Positions 52,930 through 62,139 of a stretch of 64,000 nt of DNA are shown here, one piece after another. The translations under genes and the position numbers were made by a program. Under the pieces are notes generated by a model, which was given only the letters and a program-made list of their open reading frames with translations, searched no databases and was not told the DNA's origin. Position 1 is the first letter of the stretch. The number at the start of each line of letters is the position of its first letter. The DNA is from JACKII01 sp963807085 (GTDB taxonomy: Bacteria; Pseudomonadota; Alphaproteobacteria; Bin95): assembly GCA_963807085.1 (NCBI GenBank), contig CAWEBB010000024.1:124001-188000 (forward strand), in the 5' to 3' direction.

Positions 52930-53301
52930 TTATTTTCTTCGCCAGCGGTAGATGATATCCGGATTTGCTCCGCATTCCAATATGCGGAGGCGACCCAGCC
53001 TATTCTCGTATCCCTCTGAACGGGGCAACTCGGCAGGCCCAAAGCCCAATGGCAAACGCGAGGTTCCCGGCTTCAGTGTCAATCCTGCGGTGATAATCGC
53101 TTTATCTGGCCGACGAAAAGCATACGTAATGTAAAGTAGATTGGGGAATTTGTTCTCGATAGTGGCCATATAGGCGGTGGTTCCCGGTGGGCATCGTCGG
53201 TCAAGACATATTCCGTCCAGGCCCTTCACACTTGTCTCTGGGCAGATAGCGAGTGCTGCTGCCGGAGCCAAACAGCCCAAAATAACCAGTATCCATTTCA
53301 T
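52930..53301 (-). CDS. Small secreted cysteine-containing protein of unknown function
   Basis: A 123-residue protein with a signal peptide (MKWILVILGCLAPAAALAIC). The mature part has five cysteines (ICPETSVKGLDGICLDRRCP and a late ILECG) and a beta-rich middle (NLLYITYAFRRPDKAIITAG). The cysteine pattern suggests disulfides in the periplasm or outside. ATG 53301 is chosen for the signal peptide. No family is recognised. It converges tightly on the esterase gene. Confidence 0.6.
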   Translation of the reverse strand: MKWILVILGCLAPAAALAICPETSVKGLDGICLDRRCPPGTTAYMATIENKFPNLLYITYAFRRPDKAIITAGLTLKPGTSRLPLGFGPAELPRSEGYENRLGRLRILECGANPDIIYRWRRK

Positions 53302-53392
53302 CAGGTGCACGCTCCGTTCCACTGGGAACTTTTCGCGGACGGGTGCTACTGTTTCAGCACTACCATCCAATTTAGCTTACCTCGCAGATTTT

Positions 53393-54829
53393 TCACATAA
53401 AAAACAGGTAGTTTACCAGGAAAAATAGCGGAATGAGGATGCCGAAGGACCAAACCATATAGCCGAAGAAGCTCGGCATCGCCACATTTTGCTCTTCCGC
53501 GATTGCTCGGACCATAAAATTTGGCGCGTTGCCAATATAAGTGTTGGCACCCATAAATACCGCCCCAGCGGAAACGGCCAACAACGTATTGGCCATGGGC
53601 CCCATCAGCGCCTGCGCATCGCCACCCGCGGTATTGAAGAATACCAAATATGTTGGTGCGTTATCCAAGAAGCTGGAAAGGATGCCCGTCAACCAAAAGT
53701 ACATGGTGTTGACCGGCTGTCCAGCTTCGTCCGTCACCAGCGAAACCAATGCCCCCATGGCTCCGCCCGTACCTGCTTTCAGTATTGCGATAGCGGGCAC
53801 GATGGTGAGGAAGATACCTGCAAAAAGCTTGGCGACTTCGAGAATTGGAAACCAAGTGAAGCCATTGGCGTATCGATTCTCGCGATCGGTCAGCTGCCAG
53901 GAAAGGTATGCGATCAACAGCAGCAAAATATCGCGCGCGATGTTCTGCAGGTCCCACTGGACATGATAGACGTCGATTGAGATTCCCGGCTTCCAGACCC
54001 CGCTCATCAGCACAGAGACGACGACAGCTGCCAGCAGAATGAAGTTTAACTTGCCTTGGAAGCCCAGGGGCTCCTGCGTCGTTTCAGCAGACACAATCTT
54101 AACGTCCGGTGCTTCTCTGCCATAAAATACTGTATCCACTGCGAAGTACACGCAAAGCAGGGTTGCCGACATTAATAGCATGGGCAGGAACATATGCGTG
54201 GTCGGCCAGAAGAAATTAACGCCCTTCAAGAACCCCAGGAAGAGCGGCGGGTCACCAAGGGGCGTGAGAGAGCCGCCAATGTTTGCCACCAGAAAGATGA
54301 AAAAGACCACGGTGTGCACTTTGTATCGCCGCGCCTCGTTTGCCCGAAGCAGTGGTCGAATTAGCAACATAGCTGCGCCAGTAGTCCCCATCCAGCTAGC
54401 CAGCACCGTTCCCACGAGCAATATCCCTACATTGACAGCAGGCGTACCAACAAGGCGGCCGGTCAAGCGGATGCCACCGGCCACAGTAAAAAGAGACAAA
54501 AGCAAAATAATAAATGGTATGTACTCAAGCAACATTACATGAACGACTTCGAAAAGGGTGAGTTCGAGGCCATATACCCCCAGGAACGGAATTATGAATG
54601 CCGCAGCCCAAAACGCTGAAACCTTACCGAAATGATGGTGCCAAAACTCCGGCGCCATCAGCGGAAACAGTGCGATAGATAGCAGGATGCCGATAAAGGG
54701 GACGATCCAAATTAACCCCAACTCCCCACCATCCAGGTGCGGCGCGCCCGTTGCAGCTGCATTCGCCGTTCCTGCCGCGAAGAACCCAAACGCCAAAGCG
54801 ATCAGGCCGAGAATAGGCTTCCCGGTCAT
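53393..54829 (-). CDS. nhaD: NhaD-type sodium:proton antiporter
   Basis: A 478-residue membrane protein of the ion-transporter superfamily, with an N-terminal signal-like helix and about 12 further helices. Segments such as LIRPLLRANEARRYKVHTVV, VANIGGSLTPLGDPPLFLGF and ILSSFLDNAPTYLVFFNTAG are typical of NhaD/ArsB-like transporters. ATG 54829 follows GGGAGGACGG. It would expel sodium in exchange for protons. Together with the N-ATPase this points to a sodium-rich habitat. It is divergent from coxG. Confidence 0.87.
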   Translation of the reverse strand: MTGKPILGLIALAFGFFAAGTANAAATGAPHLDGGELGLIWIVPFIGILLSIALFPLMAPEFWHHHFGKVSAFWAAAFIIPFLGVYGLELTLFEVVHVMLLEYIPFIILLLSLFTVAGGIRLTGRLVGTPAVNVGILLVGTVLASWMGTTGAAMLLIRPLLRANEARRYKVHTVVFFIFLVANIGGSLTPLGDPPLFLGFLKGVNFFWPTTHMFLPMLLMSATLLCVYFAVDTVFYGREAPDVKIVSAETTQEPLGFQGKLNFILLAAVVVSVLMSGVWKPGISIDVYHVQWDLQNIARDILLLLIAYLSWQLTDRENRYANGFTWFPILEVAKLFAGIFLTIVPAIAILKAGTGGAMGALVSLVTDEAGQPVNTMYFWLTGILSSFLDNAPTYLVFFNTAGGDAQALMGPMANTLLAVSAGAVFMGANTYIGNAPNFMVRAIAEEQNVAMPSFFGYMVWSFGILIPLFFLVNYLFFM

Positions 54830-55064
54830 GGCTGACCGTCCTCCCAGTGTTGCTAACTATTGAATGCCACGATTGATCGCCGTAGGCGAAGACCATGCGG
54901 GTTTATGCAGTCCCATAGCTGAAAGGCAAACATTTTTCTTATGACTATGGTATCGCAAGCGACTGCCACCACGCATTCTCTCTGAGCGATGGTCGGATCG
55001 CATTTGAGCAGGTGGTGTGTATATATCGTGATCCGAGCGCAGGAAAACGAAAGGGACCAAGCAT

Positions 55065-55778
55065 ATGGATATGAGCGGTGAACAGCGGATTCCAGCTCCG
55101 CGAGATGTCGTTTGGGAAGCGTTGAACGACCCGGAGGTTCTCAGGGCCTCCATTAGCGGCTGTGAAGAACTGCAACGTACCGATGATGGCGGGTTTTCCG
55201 CGAAAGTGCGCGCCAAGGTTGGGCCAGTCAGTGCCAAATTTAGCGGTAAGGTCAAGATAATCGACGCGGATCCCCCTAACGGCTATCGCATTGAAGGTGA
55301 GGGTACGGGCGGGGCTGCAGGTTTCGCAAAAGGCGGTGCAGACGTCTTATTGGCGGAGGAGGGGCCAGAAACAGTCCTGACCTACACTGCCAACGCATCA
55401 GTTGGCGGCAAACTGGCGCAAATCGGTTCTCGACTAATTGATGGCACGGCGAGGAAGATGGCCGACGAGTTTTTTGCGAAATTTTCAGAGATCGCTGCTG
55501 AACGCGCAGCTGGTGAGACAGGAACCGAAGCTAGAGTTGAATATCCGCGGGATCACGCTACGCCTACGACGGATGGCGTGGCAGAAGCTCTGGCCGAAGA
55601 TCCTCATTCCGCTACTGATCATCCGGCGGGGAAAGCAACCGAGACATCTTCACACGCTGCGCATGATGTGGCCGAGGTCGCCGATTTGATCCAAGCCGCT
55701 TCTAAAGGTGTGCCGCAATGGCTATGGGTAGCGGGTTTTGCAGTCGTCGTAGTCGGTTTGTTGATATTTTTCATATGA
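55065..55778 (+). CDS. coxG: CoxG-type SRPBCC protein with C-terminal membrane anchor
   Basis: A 237-residue protein. The SRPBCC/CoxG domain covers about residues 1-150 (MDMSGEQRIPAPRDVVWEAL; RASISGCEELQRTDDGGFSA). An Ala/Glu/His-rich linker and a single C-terminal helix (WLWVAGFAVVVVGLLIFFI) follow. CoxG is proposed to tether carbon monoxide dehydrogenase to the inner membrane and has been linked to quinone interaction; these are family statements. It opens the cox cluster. The 235-base gap upstream holds the divergent coxG/nhaD promoters. Confidence 0.88.
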   Translation: MDMSGEQRIPAPRDVVWEALNDPEVLRASISGCEELQRTDDGGFSAKVRAKVGPVSAKFSGKVKIIDADPPNGYRIEGEGTGGAAGFAKGGADVLLAEEGPETVLTYTANASVGGKLAQIGSRLIDGTARKMADEFFAKFSEIAAERAAGETGTEARVEYPRDHATPTTDGVAEALAEDPHSATDHPAGKATETSSHAAHDVAEVADLIQAASKGVPQWLWVAGFAVVVVGLLIFFI

Positions 55779-55901
55779 TAGAGAATGTCGCCGGGCAATG
55801 GGCAAGGCTGGCCCGCGGCGCGCTTCCACGTTGACCATGTCTCTGCCAGCCTGCACATTCATGCTTGAAGACATGCTAAGCGCGCGGGGAGAAGCATTTC
55901 T

Positions 55902-56464
55902 ATGTCTTCCGCGTCTATGAAGGTCAATGGTAATGCGGTTACGGGTGACCTCGAAGGGCGTCCCTTACTGGTCCAGTGCCTGCGGGAACATCTGGGCCTT
56001 AAGGTATGCACGCAGGGTGCGACACTTCCCAGTGCGGCGCCTGTACAGTTCACGTGGATGCCGACGCCGTGACTGATTCTTTCGAAATCGCTGCGGACGA
56101 CTTTCTTGTTGGAATGTTCGAGACGGCGCTGGCGTCGGGCGAGGCTATTACGGCGGTGCATGTTCCAAAGCCAAAGCGGGTGGCCTATGCCAAGTTTTCA
56201 AATCCGGCCAGCCGCTATGCGGTGGTTGGGGTGTTCGTAGCGGAGACGCCAGATGGCATCCGGGTTTTCATTATCGGAGCGGCGACAAGCGAGTTCCGCC
56301 ATGGCGGCATCGAAGGTGCTTGGACCAACAATTTTGCACCAGGTGCGATAGAGGGAATTGGTGGCGACGCCGGCCTGATGAACAGCGACATCTACCCTAG
56401 CGCGGAATTTCGCGCCAACCTCGACGGCGTGATCGCCCGGCGCGCCACAGCCTCACTTGCATAA
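55902..56464 (+). pseudogene. Deletion fusion of coxS 5' part and coxM 3' part
   Basis: From ATG 55902 the sequence begins as the CODH small subunit (MKVNGNAVTGDLEGRPLLVQ, CLREHLGL). After a one-base slip near 56000 it continues HAGCDTSQCGACTVHVDADA, the first [2Fe-2S] ligand cysteines. At about 56070 it changes to the C-terminal domain of the FAD subunit CoxM (FEIAADDFLVGMFETALASG; AKFSNPASRYAVVGVFVAET; GSAEYR-like SAEFRANLDGVIARRA). Missing are the CoxS C-terminus, the whole molybdenum subunit CoxL and the CoxM N-terminus, as expected from one deletion in a coxS-coxL-coxM gene order. No functional CODH can be made from this locus. Confidence 0.82.
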
Positions 56465-56474
56465 GGGCGAGCGA

Positions 56475-57398
56475 ATGACATTACCGGAAAGTGTTGACGG
56501 CGTCGCAGAGATGTTTGTCGCCGGAAACTATGTGTCGGGCAGGTCGTTGGCTACAGCGGTCTATCTCGCATTGAAGCTTGGGCGTCCGCTGTTCCTCGAA
56601 GGGGAAGCCGGCGTCGGCAAGACGGAGATCGCCAAGGTACTCGCGGAACAACTGGGAAGACGGCTTATCCGGTTACAGTGTTACGAGGGATTGGACGTAG
56701 CAAGCGCCGTCTATGAATGGAATTATGCCCGTCAGATGATCGAGATCCGCTTGGCGGAAGCCATGGGCGATGCTGATCGAGCCACGCTGGGCAGCGACAT
56801 CTTTCGACGCGAATTTCTAATCGACCGTCCGTTGCTTCAGGCCATAGAGGGCGGTCTCGAAGGCCCGCCCGTGTTGCTGATCGACGAACTCGATCGGGCC
56901 GACGAGCCATTCGAAGCCTATTTGCTGGAAGCTCTCAGCGACTTTCAGGTTACTATCCCAGAACTGGGCACGATCAAAGCCGACGAGCCGCCTATCGTTA
57001 TTATCACTTCCAACCGTACGCGCGAAATCCACGACGCCCTAAAGAGGCGCTGCTTCTATCATTGGGTAGGTTATCCGGATGCGGAACGGGAGGCGAGGAT
57101 CATTCGCTTGAAAGCGCCAGGAGCTTCAGAAGAATTGACGGCGCAGATTGTTGGCTTCATTCAGCGGGTACGGGGGATGGATCTTTTCAAGCTCCCCGGT
57201 ATCGCAGAAAGCATCGACTGGACCAACGCCTTGATGCAGTTAAATGCACTGGTCCTGGATCCAACGGTCGTTAATGATACGCTCGGCGTATTGCTCAAAT
57301 ATCAGGACGATATCCAGCGGCTCCAAGGCAGTGAGGCGCAGCGCATTCTCGCGGAAGTGAATCAAGAGCTCGCCGATGCGCGGCGAGAGGTAATCTAA
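56475..57398 (+). CDS. coxD: CoxD-type MoxR AAA+ ATPase
   Basis: A 307-residue AAA+ ATPase. Walker A is LEGEAGVGKTEIAK near residue 38, Walker B PVLLIDELDRADEP and the sensor region IVIITSNRTREIHDALKRRC. In Oligotropha CoxD is needed to insert sulfur into the CuSMoO2 cluster of CODH. The start ATG 56475 follows AAGGGCGAG. It is three bases from coxE. It remains intact although the CODH subunit genes next to it are deleted. Confidence 0.9.
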   Translation: MTLPESVDGVAEMFVAGNYVSGRSLATAVYLALKLGRPLFLEGEAGVGKTEIAKVLAEQLGRRLIRLQCYEGLDVASAVYEWNYARQMIEIRLAEAMGDADRATLGSDIFRREFLIDRPLLQAIEGGLEGPPVLLIDELDRADEPFEAYLLEALSDFQVTIPELGTIKADEPPIVIITSNRTREIHDALKRRCFYHWVGYPDAEREARIIRLKAPGASEELTAQIVGFIQRVRGMDLFKLPGIAESIDWTNALMQLNALVLDPTVVNDTLGVLLKYQDDIQRLQGSEAQRILAEVNQELADARREVI

Positions 57399-57401
57399 AC
57401 T

Positions 57402-58655
57402 ATGATTCCACACAAGGGCGGTGGGGCTAACAATCTAATCCCGACACCAACTGCCGGTCGCATTCCCGAAAACATTATGCACTTTGCGCGCACACTCCGC
57501 GCGGCCGGCCTGCCGTTGGGGCCGGGGCATACCATACGCGCGATAGAAGCCGTACGGACGATTGATATCACCGATCGCCGTGATTTTTATTGGGCGCTAC
57601 GCTCGTCTCTCATCAACAGGCACGATCAGATCGAGTTGTTCGATCAGGCCTTTCAGATGTTCTGGCGCAACCCCGATATTCTTAACCGCATGATCAATAT
57701 GATGCTGCCGGCCTTCGATATCGACAATCCTGACAAGCCAAACGAGAGCGAACTGCTGCAGCGCCGCTTAGCGGAGGCGTTCGCGCCACTATCCGAGCGG
57801 TCGCAAAAACATGAGGAAGAAGAACTCGAAATCCAGGCAGATATGACTTGGTCCGCGCGGGAACAACTCCAAGTCAAGGATTTCGAGCAGATGAGCACGG
57901 ATGAGTTGAACCAGGCTAAGCGTGCCATGACACAATTGGTTTTGCCGTTGGCGAAGGTGCCGATACGCCGTTTCGAGCCCTCTGGTCGCATCGCCCGGGC
58001 CGACTTGCGGCGTACGATGCAAAAGGCACTGCGCGGGGGCGGTGACTCGATCCCGTTGCAATACCGCAAGCGCAAAACGCGCAAGCCACCGCTCGTGGTT
58101 TTATGCGATATTTCTGGCTCGATGGACCGCTATGCTAGGATGCTGCTACACTTCCTGCATGCGTTAACCAATGACCGTGACCGCGTTCATACCTTCCTGT
58201 TTGGTACGCGGCTGACCAACATTACCCGCCAGTTGCGGGACAGGGAGGTAGACCGGGCGCTCGCCAACGTCGGAGCGCAGGTGCAGGATTGGTCTGGGGG
58301 TACCCGCATCGGCGCTTCGTTGGAAAGCTTCAATCGCTTATGGTCGCGTCGGGTATTAGGGCAGGGGGCGGTAGTTCTGCTCATCACCGACGGACTTGAC
58401 CGAGAGGCCGCTGAGGGTGTACCGACACAAATGGAACGGTTGAAGAAATCCTGCCGCCGTTTGATCTGGCTTAACCCGCTCTTGCGCTATGATGGATACC
58501 AACCCAGATCTAGTGGAGCGAGGGCAATATTGCCCTATGTTGATGATTTCCGACCTATCCATAATCTGGAAAGTTTAAGCGAGTTAGCTGGCGCTCTCTC
58601 AGCGGCAGACATGAGCTTGCAGAAAGGCATGCGGCAATGGCGGAACAAGCTGTAA
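57402..58655 (+). CDS. coxE: CoxE-type von Willebrand factor A domain protein
   Basis: A 417-residue VWA protein. The N-terminal helical half (about 1-215; ARTLRAAGLPLGPGHTIRAI) precedes the VWA domain with MIDAS residues DISGSMDRYARM near 240 and a second metal-site segment WSGGTRIGASLESFNRLWSR and TDGLDRE. It works with the CoxD ATPase in maturing the CODH active site. The start lies three bases after coxD, and the end overlaps the following gene by 19 bases. Confidence 0.9.
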   Translation: MIPHKGGGANNLIPTPTAGRIPENIMHFARTLRAAGLPLGPGHTIRAIEAVRTIDITDRRDFYWALRSSLINRHDQIELFDQAFQMFWRNPDILNRMINMMLPAFDIDNPDKPNESELLQRRLAEAFAPLSERSQKHEEEELEIQADMTWSAREQLQVKDFEQMSTDELNQAKRAMTQLVLPLAKVPIRRFEPSGRIARADLRRTMQKALRGGGDSIPLQYRKRKTRKPPLVVLCDISGSMDRYARMLLHFLHALTNDRDRVHTFLFGTRLTNITRQLRDREVDRALANVGAQVQDWSGGTRIGASLESFNRLWSRRVLGQGAVVLLITDGLDREAAEGVPTQMERLKKSCRRLIWLNPLLRYDGYQPRSSGARAILPYVDDFRPIHNLESLSELAGALSAADMSLQKGMRQWRNKL

Positions 58656-58996
58656 GTTCCAATATGCTCTCGAACGCAGAAGCAGACGCAATTTTGGCGC
58701 AGGCACGCGATTGGCGTATCGATGGCAAGGGTGTTGCGTTGGCGACGGTCGTATCAACTTGGGGGTCTGCCCCGCGGTCTGTCGGTAGCCAATTGGTGTT
58801 GAACGAGGACGGGGCGTTCGTCGGTTCGGTGTCCGGGGGATGTGTTGAAGGCGCGGTGCTAACAGAAGGCCTGGAGGTGATCGAGGACGGGAAGCCCCGA
58901 TTACTGGACTTTGGCATCAGCGACGATCAGGCGTGGGAAGTGGGGCTCGCCTGTGGGGGTAAGCTCGAAATATTTATTGAGCGGGTGGAGTTTTAA
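58637..58996 (+). CDS. XdhC/CoxI family protein, N-terminal-domain type
   Basis: A 119-residue protein equal to the XdhC_CoxI domain alone. It contains GVALATVVSTWGSAPRSVGS, NEDGAFVGSVSGGCVEGAVL and LACGGKLEIFIERV. XdhC proteins bind the molybdenum cofactor and assist its sulfuration and insertion into molybdenum hydroxylases. The conserved cysteine is in GGCVEG. It overlaps coxE by 19 bases; an alternative start at 58664 would remove the overlap. The Rossmann partner domain is in the next gene. Confidence 0.87.
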   Translation: MAEQAVSSNMLSNAEADAILAQARDWRIDGKGVALATVVSTWGSAPRSVGSQLVLNEDGAFVGSVSGGCVEGAVLTEGLEVIEDGKPRLLDFGISDDQAWEVGLACGGKLEIFIERVEF

Positions 58997-59000
58997 GATC

Positions 59001-59729
59001 ATGCGTTCAAGCGTGTTTGACAAGGCAGTGGCGCTCCGACGCAAGAATAAACCGGCGGTTCGGATTGTGCGCCTTAATGATGGAATTGATTGGCTTCTGA
59101 CGTCAGATGGCGTGGAGGGCGAGGTTGAACTAGCCGGCGAGGTTGCGGAAGCCGCATCTCTAGCTCAGAAGCAGGATCGCAGCCATGATATGGAGTCGGT
59201 AGCGGGAGAGCGTTATTTTCTTCATGTTTACAATCCGCCTCGCCGGTTGATTATCGTGGGTGCGGTGCACATCACCCAGCCGCTCGTTCAGATCGCAAGT
59301 TCGACTGGCTATGCGGTTACCGTCGTTGATCCGCGCGGCGCTTTCGCCACGGCGGAGCGCTTCCCGGGTGTCGATCTTAGCGAGGATTGGCCGGACGAGG
59401 CGATGGAAAAGTTGGCGCCCGATAGCCGCACGGCCGTTGTGACCCTGACCCACGATCCTAAGTTGGACGATCCCGCATTGCACGTCGCCTTGCGCTCGGA
59501 CGCTTTCTATATTGGCTCCTTGGGCTCCCGCAAAACCCACAGCAGGCGCGTGGACCGGCTAAGCGAGGCGGGCTTTTCAAATGAGGAGATTCGGAAAATC
59601 CACGCTCCTATCGGCCTTCATTTGGGAGGCCGGGCGCCGGCGGAAATTGCGGTTGCCATAGTGGCGCAGATAACCCAGGTGCTGCATTTAGGCGCAGGCG
59701 AGGAAGCAAGAGCTAAGGCTGTGGCATGA
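59001..59729 (+). CDS. XdhC Rossmann-domain protein (CoxF/CoxI type)
   Basis: A 242-residue protein with a short XdhC-like start and a C-terminal XdhC Rossmann domain. Motifs are RRLIIVGAVHITQPLVQIAS (nucleotide-binding-like; the usual glycine-rich GAGHIA here reads GAVHIT), VVTLTHDPKLDDPAL and FYIGSLGSRKTHSRRVDRL, ending in the typical LHLGGRAPAEIAVAIVAQIT. ATG follows GGAG five bases after the previous stop. The two XdhC pieces probably act together in cofactor handling for a molybdenum hydroxylase. Confidence 0.85.
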   Translation: MRSSVFDKAVALRRKNKPAVRIVRLNDGIDWLLTSDGVEGEVELAGEVAEAASLAQKQDRSHDMESVAGERYFLHVYNPPRRLIIVGAVHITQPLVQIASSTGYAVTVVDPRGAFATAERFPGVDLSEDWPDEAMEKLAPDSRTAVVTLTHDPKLDDPALHVALRSDAFYIGSLGSRKTHSRRVDRLSEAGFSNEEIRKIHAPIGLHLGGRAPAEIAVAIVAQITQVLHLGAGEEARAKAVA

Positions 59730-60745
59730 TTTTTCGTACAACCCCTACAGCAGAAGCCACGGGAGCATTGCTGGCGCATTCGGTTCGAGCCGGCAAAAGA
59801 ACTTTCAAGAAAGGCCGCCTGCTGAGTGAGGCGGACATAGCCGCGCTTGTTGAGGCTGGCATTCCTTCTGTCACGGCAGTGTGGTTTGAACCGGGGGAAA
59901 TTGGGGAGGACGCCGCCGCAGAGCGTATTGCAGCCGCAATTCTCGGGCCGGCTGTGCGGGTGAATTCGCCGTTTACCGGGCGTGTGAACCTATTTGCGGA
60001 GGCTACGGGCCTGTTCGCAATGGACCGAACCCGACTGGATCGGATCAATATGGTGGACGAAAGCGTAACGATCGCCACGTTGGAGCCGTATGAGACAGTC
60101 GAAGCGGGACAGATGGTTGCGACCGTCAAGATCATCCCGTTCGCCACATCCGAAGCCGTACTGCGACGGATAGAGAAAATCGCGGGGTCCAGTGACCCAC
60201 TGGTGCAGGTGGCTCCGTTTCGATCCAAACGCATCACATTAATTCAGAGCACCTTGCCGAGCGTCAAAGAAAGTGTGCTCGACAAGACTGTCTCGATAAC
60301 GCGAGACCGCCTCGAGTTGCGCAAAGCCACGTTGGTCGGCGAGCGGCGTTGCGATCATACGGCAGAGGCCATTGCCAGCGCGATTCGGGAAAGCCTCGCC
60401 GACCATCCTGATATCATTCTGATTGCAGGCGCGTCGGCGATTGTGGATCGGCAGGATGCCTTGCCTGCGGGAATCGTGGCGGCAGGAGGTCAAGTGGACC
60501 ATTTCGGCATGCCGGTTGATCCTGGCCAACTGATCCTGATGGGATTGGTAGAGGGTTTGACAGTCGTCGGGCTGCCGGGGTGCGCCCGTTCACCAAAGTT
60601 GAACGGGTTCGACTGGGTGTTGGCGCGGCTTTGTGCTGATTTGCCGGTCGGGCCGCAAGAGATTATGTCCATGGGGGCAGGGGGCTTTTGGCGGAGATAC
60701 CAAGTCGTGGCCAGCCACGCGCTGCCAAGTCGGATGGCACGATAG
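59726..60745 (+). CDS. Molybdopterin-binding (MoCF-like) domain, first part of a frameshifted two-domain protein
   Basis: A 339-residue frame carrying a molybdopterin-binding domain. Features are HSVRAGKRTFKKGRLLSEAD, NMVDESVTIATLEPYETVEA and DIILIAGASAIVDRQDALPA, with GQVDHFGMPVDPGQLILMGL near the end. Related proteins are usually fused to a C-terminal MobA-like nucleotidyltransferase. Here the frame slips near 60680 (gggggcttttgg): one missing base turns the expected GGLLAEIPSR into GGFWRRYQ and a short false end. It overlaps the XdhC gene by ATGA. It probably helps make the molybdopterin cytosine dinucleotide form of the cofactor. Confidence 0.82.
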   Translation: MIFRTTPTAEATGALLAHSVRAGKRTFKKGRLLSEADIAALVEAGIPSVTAVWFEPGEIGEDAAAERIAAAILGPAVRVNSPFTGRVNLFAEATGLFAMDRTRLDRINMVDESVTIATLEPYETVEAGQMVATVKIIPFATSEAVLRRIEKIAGSSDPLVQVAPFRSKRITLIQSTLPSVKESVLDKTVSITRDRLELRKATLVGERRCDHTAEAIASAIRESLADHPDIILIAGASAIVDRQDALPAGIVAAGGQVDHFGMPVDPGQLILMGLVEGLTVVGLPGCARSPKLNGFDWVLARLCADLPVGPQEIMSMGAGGFWRRYQVVASHALPSRMAR

Positions 60746-61359
60746 AAGACGTGCCACGTGCAGCAAAAATTGGGGCGGTGGTGCTGGCGGCGGGCCGTTC
60801 GAGCCGGATGATGGGGCCGAATAAGCTATTGGTGGAGGTCGATGGGCGCCCGATGCTTAGCTGGGCGTTGGATGCGGTAGCGGCCTCCGAGTGCGCGATT
60901 ACGGTGGTCGTTACCGGGCATGAGACAGATGCAATCAGCCCGTTGCTGGCTGGGCGAGAGTTGCTGGTAGTGCACAACCCGGATTACGCAAAGGGCCTTA
61001 GCACTTCCTTGAAGGCGGGGCTACGGGCGCTGCCGCGCGATATCGATGGAATATTAGTATCGCTAGGCGATATGCCGAGGGTAACAGAAGGCCACATCAA
61101 TCGGCTAATAGCCGCATTTAATCCCCTAGAAGGCCGAGCGATCATTGTGCCGACCTGTGACGGAGAGAAAGGAAATCCGGTGCTTTGGGGCGCCGAGTTT
61201 CTGCCTGCGATATTCCGGGTGGAAGGCGACCGGGGTGCGCGATCCTTGTTCGAGGAATTCTCAGACCGCCTGACGGAGGTGGAAATGAGAGATACGGCGA
61301 TTATGTTAGACATCGATACTTCCGACACTTTGGTAAAGGTAAAGGAAGGGTTGGTGTAA
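60688..61359 (+). CDS. MobA-like nucleotidyltransferase domain, second part of a frameshifted two-domain protein
   Basis: From about TTG 60688 the frame reads AEIPSRGQPRAAKSDGTIED, then the NTP-transferase signature GAVVLAAGRSSRMMGPNKLL and PMLSWALDAVAASE. GILVSLGDMPRVTEGHINRL contains the metal-binding aspartate, and KGNPVLWGAEFLPAIF is typical of MocA-type CTP:molybdopterin cytidylyltransferases. It is best read as the C-terminal domain of the preceding gene after a one-base loss near 60680. Separate translation from TTG is possible. It ends the cox maturation cluster. Confidence 0.83.
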   Translation: MAEIPSRGQPRAAKSDGTIEDVPRAAKIGAVVLAAGRSSRMMGPNKLLVEVDGRPMLSWALDAVAASECAITVVVTGHETDAISPLLAGRELLVVHNPDYAKGLSTSLKAGLRALPRDIDGILVSLGDMPRVTEGHINRLIAAFNPLEGRAIIVPTCDGEKGNPVLWGAEFLPAIFRVEGDRGARSLFEEFSDRLTEVEMRDTAIMLDIDTSDTLVKVKEGLV

Positions 61360-61491
61360 GGTCGATACAGCTTATGCCCCAGAAGGTTAGAGATGTCATA
61401 ACGGCGTTGATGTTTATCTCCGACCGTTCGGAAATTGTTCTCACCAATGCCGAACCGCGTCTTCCGTCAGATCAAGCGGTGCGTTTAAACA

Positions 61492-62115
61492 TTACTCCGC
61501 AGCAATACTGGGTGCCCAGGGACGAACAGTGCTGTCTTTGCCTTCGAACTTCGCGATATCGTTGCCTTTCGCCATGGTTAAGCCGATATCGTCAAGGCCG
61601 TTCAGCAGGCAGTGCTTTCGGAACGGGTCCACCTCAAACGGCACCTTCTCGCCGTTAGGGCGGGTGATTTCCTGGGCTTCCAAATCGACGGTCAGGCGGG
61701 CGTTCGCGCCTTTTTGTGCATCTTCCATCAATTCATCGACGACCTCTTGCGGTAACTTGATCAACAACATGCCATTCTTGAAGCTGTTGTTGAAAAAAAT
61801 ATCGGCGAAGTCAGTGCCGATGATGCATTTGATGCCGAAATCAGTCAGCGCCCAGGGTGCATGCTCGCGCGAGGAGCCGCAGCCAAAATTGTCGCCCACG
61901 ACCAGGATTTCGGCATTGAGGTAAGCTTCGTTGTTGAGGACGAAGCCGACTTTCTCGCTCCCGTCGTCGTTGAAGCGCTGATCGTTGAACAGATATTTAC
62001 CGAGGCCCACGCGCTCGATGGTCTTCAGGAACCGCGCGGGAATGATTTTGTCGGTATCGATATTGGCCGACGGCATCGGCGCAGCGACGCCGGTAAAGGT
62101 CTCGAACTTCAGCAT
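61492..62115 (-). CDS. leuD: 3-isopropylmalate dehydratase small subunit
   Basis: A 207-residue swivel-domain subunit of the leucine pathway isomerase. Motifs are VVGDNFGCGSSREHAPWALT near residue 70 and DTDKIIPARFLKTIERVGLG near 20. It pairs with LeuC to interconvert 2- and 3-isopropylmalate. It is downstream of leuC with a small acidic gene between them. The 3' end faces the nucleotidyltransferase gene 132 bases away. Confidence 0.93.
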   Translation of the reverse strand: MLKFETFTGVAAPMPSANIDTDKIIPARFLKTIERVGLGKYLFNDQRFNDDGSEKVGFVLNNEAYLNAEILVVGDNFGCGSSREHAPWALTDFGIKCIIGTDFADIFFNNSFKNGMLLIKLPQEVVDELMEDAQKGANARLTVDLEAQEITRPNGEKVPFEVDPFRKHCLLNGLDDIGLTMAKGNDIAKFEGKDSTVRPWAPSIAAE

Positions 62116-62139
62116 GCGGTTCCTCCAGCCGTGAGGGTG

